A stretch of DNA of 22,123 nucleotides from assembly GCA_964570205.1 (NCBI GenBank), contig CAZMXI010000076.1, forward strand, positions 1 through 22,123. Reading direction: 5' to 3'. This document shows, in pieces, positions 7,502 to 14,523 of this stretch. The translations under genes were made by a program, and so were the position numbers. The DNA is from CAZMXI01 sp964570205 (lineage in GTDB: Bacteria; Planctomycetota; Phycisphaerae; Tepidisphaerales; Tepidisphaeraceae). Numbering within the stretch: the first letter of the stretch is position 1; each line of letters starts with the position of its first letter. The notes beneath the pieces are model-generated. The model ran no database searches. It was not told the origin of the DNA and saw only the letters and a program-made list of their open reading frames with translations.

Positions 7502-9028
7502 ATGTCGCAACGATCCATCTCGCCGTTGGGCACTCTTACGCTTGCCCTAATGCGTATCGCCATCGGATGGCACCTGCTCTACGAGGGCATTGCAAAGTAT
7601 CTTTCCACAAGCTGGACCGCGAAGGGCTTCCTCGAAGGCAGCACTGGTCCGCTCGCCGAGTGGTTTCATCGGATCGCCGGTGACGCCAGCGCCATGATGT
7701 TCGTTGATCATGCGAACATCTGGGGGCTGATGGTGATTGGCGGGTGCCTCATGTTGGGGCTATTCACTCGGCTGGCCTGCCTGGCGGGCATCGTGCTGCT
7801 GGGGCTTTACTACGTCGCCTATCCGCCGCTGAGCGGCTTCCGCATGCCGGGTTTTGAAGAGGGCCAGTACCTCGTCGTCAGCAAGAACCTCGTCGAAATT
7901 CTGGCGCTGCTGGTGGTAATCGTCTTCCCGACCCGCGTCCTCGGGCTGGATGCATTCGTTTCGGCGTTATTCGGGCGCAATGCCAAATCGCTGCCCGCGG
8001 CGAATGCCGACGATCCGGCCGACCCGGAGCCCGCGAGCCATATGGTTCCCCGCCGCCATCTCGTGGCGGGCCTTTTGGGCTTGCCGTTCCTGGGCGCGTT
8101 CGTTTTCACGCTGCTGAAGCGCCGTGGCTGGGTCAGCTACGAAGAGAAGGCCCTGGCGGCCAAGGCCGATGCGCTCAGCAAACCGTCCTACACGTTCGAT
8201 TTCACGGCGAACGTGAGTGACCTTAAGGGCACACTGCCCAAGGCGAAGATAGGCAACCTGGAACTCAGCCGCATGATTCTCGGCGGCAACCTCATCGGCG
8301 GCTGGGCTCACGCCCGCGACCTGATCTACGTTTCGAAACTGGTCAAAGCCTACCATCATCGCCAGAAGGTCTTTGAGACGTTCCAACTGGCCGAGGCATG
8401 CGGCATCAACGCATTCCTCACCAATCCGGTGCTGATCGACCAGATCAAAGACTACTGGAAGAGCACCGGCGGCAAGATCAAGTTCATCTCCGACTGCGCC
8501 AGCGGCGAGTTGATGACGGACATCAAGAAGTCAATCGATGCCGGGGCGGCCGCCTGCTACATCCAGGGTGGCGTCGGCGATGCGATGGTGCGCAACGAGC
8601 AATTCGACCGCATCCAGCAGGGCATAGAGCTGATCCGCAAGGCGGGGATCCCGGCGGGCATGGGCGCGCATAAGCTCTCCACCGTACAGGCATGCGTCGA
8701 GAAGGGCATCAAGCCCGATTTCTGGATGAAGACGCTCCACGAGGTCAATTACTGGTCGGCCAAGCCCAAGGAAGAATGCGACAACATCTGGTGTGACGAC
8801 CCGGCCAAGACGATCGCCTACATGAAGGACCTGCCTCAGCCCTGGATCGCCTTTAAGATTCTCGCGGCGGGCGCGCTTCAACCCAGGCCGGCGTTCCGTT
8901 ATGCCTTCCAGAACGGCGCCGACTTCATCTGCGTCGGCATGTACGACTTCCAGATGGTGGAGGACGTGAATCTCGCGATTGAAGTGCTCGGCAGCAGGAT
9001 TGAGCGCGACCGTCGCTGGCTGGCATGA
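7502..9028 (+). CDS. DoxX-like membrane domain fused to a C-terminal soluble (TIM-barrel-like) domain
   Basis: 508 residues in two parts. Residues about 8-165 are a DoxX-type membrane domain: ALMRIAIGWHLLYEGIAKY at the start, then further hydrophobic helices. A polar linker follows, then a fifth hydrophobic segment near residues 189-207 preceded by PRRH. Residues about 235-508 are soluble. The motif LSRMILGGNLIGG and the alternating strand/helix pattern suggest an aldo/keto-reductase-like or other TIM barrel, but I cannot name the family with certainty. The start at 7502 has CGGAGA 7 bases upstream; an alternative ATG at 7475 overlaps the Gfo/Idh stop and lacks a clear Shine-Dalgarno. DoxX proteins are linked to quinone or thiosulfate electron transfer, so a redox link to the neighbouring sugar oxidoreductase is possible but inferred. 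Confidence 0.8.
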   Translation: MSQRSISPLGTLTLALMRIAIGWHLLYEGIAKYLSTSWTAKGFLEGSTGPLAEWFHRIAGDASAMMFVDHANIWGLMVIGGCLMLGLFTRLACLAGIVLLGLYYVAYPPLSGFRMPGFEEGQYLVVSKNLVEILALLVVIVFPTRVLGLDAFVSALFGRNAKSLPAANADDPADPEPASHMVPRRHLVAGLLGLPFLGAFVFTLLKRRGWVSYEEKALAAKADALSKPSYTFDFTANVSDLKGTLPKAKIGNLELSRMILGGNLIGGWAHARDLIYVSKLVKAYHHRQKVFETFQLAEACGINAFLTNPVLIDQIKDYWKSTGGKIKFISDCASGELMTDIKKSIDAGAAACYIQGGVGDAMVRNEQFDRIQQGIELIRKAGIPAGMGAHKLSTVQACVEKGIKPDFWMKTLHEVNYWSAKPKEECDNIWCDDPAKTIAYMKDLPQPWIAFKILAAGALQPRPAFRYAFQNGADFICVGMYDFQMVEDVNLAIEVLGSRIERDRRWLA

Positions 9029-9111
9029 TGCCGGCCTTCATGGCCGAGCGCGTTCGATTCATTGAATCATCACGCGGACGGCGTTTCCGGATTGGCTCCG
9101 CAATTTGTCAT

Positions 9112-9777
9112 ATGAAGTCTTTAATCATCCTGAGCGCGTTCTGGGTTGTTCTCTGCCTGTCCGCACGCGCGGCGGGGCCGGTTGCCCCGGCGATTCCATC
9201 AACGCACATCGCCGGCGACTGGGTCGTGCTGTTTGACGGCCAGAATCTCAATGCGTGGCAGCCGATCGGTTCGGCGAAGTGGCGCATCGAGAACGGTGCC
9301 ATCGTCGGCGGCCAGGATGGCGACGCCCGACGCTCGGGCGTGCTGGCAACCAAGGAGAGGTTTCAGAACTTCGAGATTGAGCTGGAATTCATGATTGACG
9401 AGCACGGCAAGTATAACTCGGGTGTCTATTTGCGCAATGAGCCGGGCCGGGGCGGACGAACGGGTTATCAGGTCAACATCGGCCGGGGCGAGGTGGAGGA
9501 GTACTGCGGCCTTTACACCGACCGGTGGCTGGCCAAGGGCGACGAGAAAGACACGATCCGAAAGAAACTCGACTGGAACAGGTACCGCATCCTCGCGATC
9601 GGCGGGCGGATCATCGTCGATCTCAACGGGGTGAACATCATCGATTACACCGATGTCAATCCGCCGGCGAAGTTCCTGCAGAGCGGGGTCATTGCCCTCC
9701 AGACGTACGGCACTGAAGGCCATGCGGGCTGGGTCAAGTTCCGCAACATTCGTATCCGCCCGATCAGGCCCCGATGA
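9112..9777 (+). CDS. secreted DUF1080 protein (3-keto-disaccharide hydrolase family)
   Basis: 221 residues. Residues 1-19 form a signal peptide (MKSLIILSAFWVVLCL, cleavage near ARA-A). Residues about 37-217 match the DUF1080 pattern: WVVLFDGQNLNAWQ at the start, NSGVYLRNE and GYQVNI in the middle, and WVKFRNIRI at the end. The fold is concanavalin-like. Characterised members hydrolyse 3-keto-glycosides made by Gfo/Idh-type dehydrogenases, which fits the Gfo/Idh gene two positions upstream. The frame is open back to an ATG at 9025 that overlaps the DoxX-fusion stop, but the signal peptide begins at 9112 and that start is preferred, although no Shine-Dalgarno is visible there. The gene converges on the aldo/keto reductase with only 5 bases between stops. 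Confidence 0.88.
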   Translation: MKSLIILSAFWVVLCLSARAAGPVAPAIPSTHIAGDWVVLFDGQNLNAWQPIGSAKWRIENGAIVGGQDGDARRSGVLATKERFQNFEIELEFMIDEHGKYNSGVYLRNEPGRGGRTGYQVNIGRGEVEEYCGLYTDRWLAKGDEKDTIRKKLDWNRYRILAIGGRIIVDLNGVNIIDYTDVNPPAKFLQSGVIALQTYGTEGHAGWVKFRNIRIRPIRPR

Positions 9778-9782
9778 CGCCG

Positions 9783-10544
9783 TCACCGGCACTGGCGGGC
9801 GATGGCCAGGTTCTGTTGGATGTGGTCCAGGTTCAATCCGCCGACCACCAGCGTGGCCACTTCCGGTTGGGCGAGTATGAACGGAATCGCCTCTTCCGGT
9901 GACAGCGTTCCGGATGCCAGCGGCTTTTTTACGAGCACGGCGACGCCCGCTCTGGATGCCTCCGTCATAACCGTTCCGTGCGACACATCCTGCGGGTGGT
10001 ATTCCACCATCAGCGCGTCGGCCCAAGACAGCGATGCCGTGGCCCCTTCCGCCGTCTTGCCGGACATGCCGATGAACCGGACCCATCCCGCCTGCCTGGC
10101 CTGCTGAAGTGCGGGCACCACGTCGGTCTGGCGGAGAATGTCCAGATCCCGTCCATCCGAATGCACGAAAACAAAATCCAGCACTTCCGTCTTCAGTCGG
10201 TTCAGGCTGCGCTGGATGGACGCCAAGACCGCCGGCCGCGAGAAGTCATAGATGGATTGACCCTCCTCGAACGTCTCGCCGACTTTGGTTGACAGGATGA
10301 AGTCACGTCTGCGATGCGAGATCGCCTTGCCAATCCGCTCTTCGCTGGTCCCATATGCCGGGGCGGTATCGATCAGGTTGATGCCGATGTCCAGCAGCCC
10401 GTTAAGCAATCGCTCCACCTCGCTGTCCGTCGGCAGCGCATAGCCCCGCGCATACTTGGTCTTTTCGTTCCGGCCGATCTTGAATGCGCCGAACGAGATC
10501 GGGCGGACAGTGAGGCCCGTCCGGCCTAGTGGGCGATGGTCCAT
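9783..10544 (-). CDS. aldo/keto reductase
   Basis: 253-residue NAD(P)H-dependent aldo/keto reductase. The catalytic tetrad is visible: Asp59 and Tyr64 in IDTAPAYG, Lys87 in LSTKVG and His128 in FVHSDG. The N-terminus (RPLGRTGLTVRPISFGAF) is the usual first strand. The protein is shorter than the common 310-340-residue members, with a compact C-terminus. The ATG at 10544 follows GGGAGGAGG directly and lies inside the 3' end of the upstream FAD oxidoreductase gene, so translation is probably coupled. A GTG at 10559 is a less likely start because it would include the Shine-Dalgarno region. The substrate is unknown; the pairing with a flavoprotein suggests a shared redox pathway. Confidence 0.9.
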   Translation of the reverse strand: MDHRPLGRTGLTVRPISFGAFKIGRNEKTKYARGYALPTDSEVERLLNGLLDIGINLIDTAPAYGTSEERIGKAISHRRRDFILSTKVGETFEEGQSIYDFSRPAVLASIQRSLNRLKTEVLDFVFVHSDGRDLDILRQTDVVPALQQARQAGWVRFIGMSGKTAEGATASLSWADALMVEYHPQDVSHGTVMTEASRAGVAVLVKKPLASGTLSPEEAIPFILAQPEVATLVVGGLNLDHIQQNLAIARQCR

Positions 10545-11725
10545 TCGGCCTCCTCCCACGGTGCCTGTGCCACTGTTGGGTGCAGTTCAGCGGGCACCTC
10601 GATGGAACCCGGCGATGCACTTCTCTGCCCCAGACCACGATCGATCTCCTCCAGCACCCGGTCTGCCAGGCGCGGCGCCAGCGCCAATTTGGTCGGCCAG
10701 GCGGTGATGACGTTGCCCTCCCGAACCAGGTGCACATCGTCGGGCCTATGCCCCGCGGCCGTCGCGGCTTCAGCGCGATCGACCCGGTACGTCGCGTACT
10801 CCAGACCATCCATCTTCAGTCCCGGCACGGAGGCCGCCAGTTCCTTCCTGGCATGTGAGATCAGTCCCGTGCTGTCCATCGCAACGCCATCTTCGGCGAT
10901 TTGCCCGCCCACTTGCCATATCCGGTGTCCTGCCGAGTCGGTTGCGCTGGTGATCGTCACCCTGGGCTTGGGTCCCGCGACACAATGGCCAAACAACTCG
11001 GGCAGATCGCCCCTTACCATCACCATATGCAGCGGCCTTCGTTGCATGGCGGTGGCACTGAGTCCCGCCTTCTGCCGCATGTCGCCGTTGCCCTGACCGG
11101 CAGTCAATACGACCATTTCAGTGCGAATAAGCACGCTGCCGCCGGTGACGGTCGCCGCGACGCTCTGCACCTGGTCTCCGGATCGCTCGAAGGTCGCATT
11201 CTCGATCTTCATCAGTCGCCCGCGATTGCGCGCGGCGAAGGTCGCCATCAGGCTCGATGGGTCCAGGACCTGCTCGCCAACTTTCAAGACCTTACCCGGC
11301 ACGTTCGCCAGCGCGGCGGGCCATTCATGCCGATCCATTGGGACTGGCGCGGTACGCAATGCGATGCTCGATCCCATCATGAAGATTCGAGACTTAATCG
11401 ATCCGGTTCCCCAGATGCAGCCATATTCGCTCAGGACTTGTGTGCCGCCGAGGTTGGGCTCGCGCCGGCCGGCCACGCAATCCCGCCAGAGGGCCGGCAT
11501 TTCCGAGATGACCTTGGCCGATAAGGTCAGGTTGCCATCGAGCATGTACTTCAGGCCCCCGTGGATAATTCCTTGTGAGGCAATCGTTTGCCCTGATCCC
11601 AGGTCCTGCTTTTCCAACAGGATTGCCGACCGGCCGCTTCGCGTCAGCTCATCCAGGAGCCATAAGCCGGCGATTCCGCCGCCGATGACGACAACCTCCA
11701 CAACCCATTCGTTCCTAAAGCTCAT
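10526..11725 (-). CDS. FAD-dependent oxidoreductase (DAO/GlpA-like)
   Basis: 399 residues. The dinucleotide-binding motif VIGGGIAGLWLLDEL occupies residues 13-27 with Glu38 ending the second strand, as in the D-amino-acid-oxidase/glycerol-3-phosphate-dehydrogenase superfamily. The segment SGQTIASQGIIHGGLKY resembles the flavin-contacting region of that superfamily. The C-terminal part contains YRVDRAEAATAAGHRPDD and a region where the final FAD-binding strand is expected. Substrate is not assignable. The ATG at 11725 is taken because the Rossmann motif begins right after it; the frame continues upstream without conserved features. It overlaps the aldo/keto reductase gene by 19 bases. There is no clear Shine-Dalgarno, and a -10-like box lies immediately upstream. 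Confidence 0.85.
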   Translation of the reverse strand: MSFRNEWVVEVVVIGGGIAGLWLLDELTRSGRSAILLEKQDLGSGQTIASQGIIHGGLKYMLDGNLTLSAKVISEMPALWRDCVAGRREPNLGGTQVLSEYGCIWGTGSIKSRIFMMGSSIALRTAPVPMDRHEWPAALANVPGKVLKVGEQVLDPSSLMATFAARNRGRLMKIENATFERSGDQVQSVAATVTGGSVLIRTEMVVLTAGQGNGDMRQKAGLSATAMQRRPLHMVMVRGDLPELFGHCVAGPKPRVTITSATDSAGHRIWQVGGQIAEDGVAMDSTGLISHARKELAASVPGLKMDGLEYATYRVDRAEAATAAGHRPDDVHLVREGNVITAWPTKLALAPRLADRVLEEIDRGLGQRSASPGSIEVPAELHPTVAQAPWEEAEWTIAH

Positions 11726-11732
11726 TGGCCCC

Positions 11733-11761
11733 AGTATATAGCGATACGGCCCTCGCGCGAA
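11733..11761 (-). promoter_or_regulatory. possible promoter of the FAD oxidoreductase operon, leaderless
   Basis: On the minus strand TATACT (11733-11738) lies 17 bases after a weak TTCGCG (11756-11761). The predicted transcription start falls on or next to the ATG at 11725, which would give a leaderless message. Confidence 0.3.
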
Positions 11762-11870
11762 TCGCAAGGGCCGCAACAGTTTCGATGGTTTGACGCGTGA
11801 ACTTCCAGACTGCTCGCGCGTAGTGTATGTTAGAATTAACAATCCGGGACGGGCGTTGCGTCTTCTGGGC

Positions 11871-11876
11871 TATAAT
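11871..11876 (+). promoter_or_regulatory. candidate -10 box for the S41 protease gene
   Basis: Perfect TATAAT about 95 bases upstream of the GTG at 11971. No good -35 hexamer is visible at 16-18 bases, so this rests on the -10 alone. Confidence 0.35.
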
Positions 11877-11970
11877 CGACCGCGATCTGCTCGGGCGCTG
11901 GATGCGCTGGCCCGCGATTCGCGAGCCCTGCCGATGGGTCTCTGGTGTGTTGAAACGAAAGGTCCGTGTT

Positions 11971-14268
11971 GTGACTAAGCCCAACCGTTGGATTCGGCCG
12001 CTTCTCGCATGCGTTATCGCCGCATTACTGGTCTTCCCGGTTGCCCGGGCACAGGAAGGGCGGGTCGGCCAGGTTCAGATCACCGCCGTCGATCAGCTCA
12101 AGAACCAGGCATTCGAAGCCCTTCGCGCAGGCGATTTGAAGCAGACTTCCACACTGCTGGCGCGTGCGGCCGAAGTCTCCAGCGATCCGCTGATGACCAA
12201 GATGGCCGACTGGGCCAGCCAGTTTGAAGCCCAGCGCCATCGCTTCGCCTCCGAGCGCGACCGCGACTATCAGAAGACCGTCAAGCAGATTCAGCTCCTG
12301 ATTGACAACAAGAAGGAAATCTACGCGATGGAACTGGCCCAGAAGGCCTACCTTCTGGCGCCCGACAAGCAGGCTTTTCGCCGTGAAGGCTCCATCATCC
12401 GCCTTCTCGACGCCGCCAAGCGCCTTGCAGACGAGTATGAGAAGTCCGAGCAGTGGCTCAAGAGCCTGCGGCTCTACTCGGAATTAAGCGCGATTGAGCC
12501 GGAGAATCCCGACTGGAAGGAGCATCTCAAGACATCCACCCGCCGTGTTCGCCTGCTGGCGTTGTACATACCCGACGAACTGCGCAGGATTCAGGATTCA
12601 GACGCCAAGGAGCGTGAGGAAGTCGATGCCCTGATCAACCCCACGACCCAGCCGACCACCAAGCCGGCGGAGGATCCCGCCGAGCGCCAGCAGAGGATCG
12701 ACTGGCGCGAGAGCCTCAAGGGCGTCAACGCCGAGATGCTCTTTGAAGCGATCACCAACGCCCGGTCCAACTACTACCGCACGGTCAGCTATCAGAAGAT
12801 GCTGCTGGGTGGATTGAGCAGCCTTCGCGTTGTCGCCACGACGCCAGCCCTGCAAAAGGCTTTTCCCGGGTTGGCTGATGCGACCCAGCGGCAGACGTTC
12901 CTGGCCGGGATAGATCAGTCCATCGCAGGGCTGCAGGGCAACAACGGCAAGGAAAACGGCAATGCTGTCGCCGAAGTGATCGAGCGCATCAACGAGATCA
13001 ATGACTCCACGGTGAAGCTCGACGAGCGAATCATCGTGTCTGAGTTTGCTGATGGCGCGTTCGGCGCCCTGGATCCGTTCTCCAGTGTGATCTGGCCGAG
13101 TGATTGGGAGGAGTTCCAGAAGACCACCCGCGGCGAGTTCTCGGGAGTGGGCATCCAGATTCAGGCCGACGACGCCGGCAACCTGAAGGTCGTCAGCCCG
13201 CTGGAAGACAGCCCGGCCTACCGCGCGGGCATTAAGCCCGAATCCATCATCAGCCACATCAACGGCAAATCCGCCCGCTGGATCAGCCTGAATCAGGCCG
13301 TCAAGCTCATCACCGGCGAGGCGGGCACCACGGTCACCATCACCGTCAAGGCTCCCGACGGAAGTTCGCGCGACTACACCCTGCGGCGTGAAACCATCAA
13401 GGTTGCCAGCGTCAAGGGTTGGGTCCGCAAGCCCGGCGGCGGCTGGGACTACATGATCGATCCGGATCAGAAGGTCGCCTATCTCCGGCTCACGAATTTC
13501 ACCCGCACCACCAAACTGGATCTCGACCGCGCGCTGGCCGAGTTGAAGCAGGCCGGGGCACGGGCGATCATCTTCGACCTGCGTTACAACCCCGGCGGCC
13601 TGCTGAACAGCGCCACCGACGTCGTTGACCGCTTCATCAAGTCCGGCGACATTGTGGCGACCCGGCCGGACCGGCCAGATTCGCCTAATCCCGGCACGGT
13701 CACCCGCGCCCGCGAGGACGATGAATTCGAGCTGCCGATGGTGGTGCTGGTCAACCAGTACTCCGCCAGCGCCAGCGAAATTGTTTCCGGCGCTCTCAAG
13801 GATCACAACCGCGCCCTGATCGTCGGCGAGCGCACCTTTGGCAAAGGTTCGGTCCAGATGCTCTATCCGCTGGGCAATCGTCACAATCCCGACTCGGTCT
13901 TGAAGCTGACGACCAGCCACTATTACCTGCCCAGCGGCAAGTGCATCCACCGGGAAGAGAATTCCAAGGAGTGGGGCGTCGAGCCCGATCTTGTGGTCGA
14001 GATGACCCCCGAGCAGATGCGTGCCGCGATCGACGCCCGCCAGCAGTCTGATGTCCTGCGCGATGCCGATTCGAACCGGGGCGCCGACCCTGAAGTGAAG
14101 GCCGGCAAGGCCGATGCCGGCGCCGCAGAGGCCGGCAAGACCCGGGACCCCCTGTCCAGCGACGCCCAGCTCGCGGCGGCGCTGTTCGTTGTGCGGCTGG
14201 AGCTGAACGGCGCAGATCTGCACCTTAATGGCGCCGGCACTCGGCTGGTCATGCACGGCGAAAAATGA
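11971..14268 (+). CDS. secreted S41-family C-terminal processing protease (CtpA-like) with long N-terminal region
   Basis: 765 residues. Residues 1-27 form a signal peptide ending ARA-Q. Residues about 30-385 are a mostly helical region containing a Thr/Pro linker near 219-235 (NPTTQPTTKPAEDPAE). A PDZ domain spans about 388-475 and the S41 protease core about 500-680. Catalytic residues align with the Ser/Lys dyad of E. coli Prc: Ser600 (middle Ser of SASASE), Asp611 and Lys625 (FGKGSVQ), with the same Ser-Asp and Ser-Lys spacing of 11 and 25. The C-terminus is Ala/Gly-rich and charged. It would act in the periplasm or at the envelope, cleaving proteins near their C-termini. The GTG at 11971 has AAAGG 8 bases upstream and begins the signal peptide; in-frame starts further upstream are less plausible. 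Confidence 0.92.
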   Translation: MTKPNRWIRPLLACVIAALLVFPVARAQEGRVGQVQITAVDQLKNQAFEALRAGDLKQTSTLLARAAEVSSDPLMTKMADWASQFEAQRHRFASERDRDYQKTVKQIQLLIDNKKEIYAMELAQKAYLLAPDKQAFRREGSIIRLLDAAKRLADEYEKSEQWLKSLRLYSELSAIEPENPDWKEHLKTSTRRVRLLALYIPDELRRIQDSDAKEREEVDALINPTTQPTTKPAEDPAERQQRIDWRESLKGVNAEMLFEAITNARSNYYRTVSYQKMLLGGLSSLRVVATTPALQKAFPGLADATQRQTFLAGIDQSIAGLQGNNGKENGNAVAEVIERINEINDSTVKLDERIIVSEFADGAFGALDPFSSVIWPSDWEEFQKTTRGEFSGVGIQIQADDAGNLKVVSPLEDSPAYRAGIKPESIISHINGKSARWISLNQAVKLITGEAGTTVTITVKAPDGSSRDYTLRRETIKVASVKGWVRKPGGGWDYMIDPDQKVAYLRLTNFTRTTKLDLDRALAELKQAGARAIIFDLRYNPGGLLNSATDVVDRFIKSGDIVATRPDRPDSPNPGTVTRAREDDEFELPMVVLVNQYSASASEIVSGALKDHNRALIVGERTFGKGSVQMLYPLGNRHNPDSVLKLTTSHYYLPSGKCIHREENSKEWGVEPDLVVEMTPEQMRAAIDARQQSDVLRDADSNRGADPEVKAGKADAGAAEAGKTRDPLSSDAQLAAALFVVRLELNGADLHLNGAGTRLVMHGEK

Positions 14269-14300
14269 CCCGCCACAAGTGATTGAAAAGACTCAAATTC

Positions 14301-14323
14301 GGGCCGGCTTTGATAGCCGGCCC
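14301..14323 (+). terminator. GC-rich hairpin after the S41 protease gene
   Basis: A perfect 9-bp stem (14301-14309 GGGCCGGCT with 14315-14323) with a 5-base loop, 33 bases past the stop. There is no T-tract. The rest of 14269-14523 holds only a weak TATGAT box at 14437-14442. Confidence 0.5.
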
Positions 14324-14523
14324 GCTGTCTAAGATGGCGTGCCTGTCGAGATTCGGGCCGTGGACCGCCAGCCCTGATCCAACAGGAAGCGGGCACGGCG
14401 TTCCTGGATTCTGGGAATCTCATGCTCTTCCTCGCATATGATAGGTCTGTTACGGAATGCACCGGATGGCCTCTCCAGTGGCGGCCCTTCTGAGGTCGAT
14501 GGTCTGACTGCTGCGGATACCGT

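Noticed and set aside
12598..14256. Minus-strand open frame of 552 codons opposite the S41 protease
   Set aside because: It is an antisense shadow caused by GC-rich codon bias; the plus-strand frame has intact PDZ and protease motifs.
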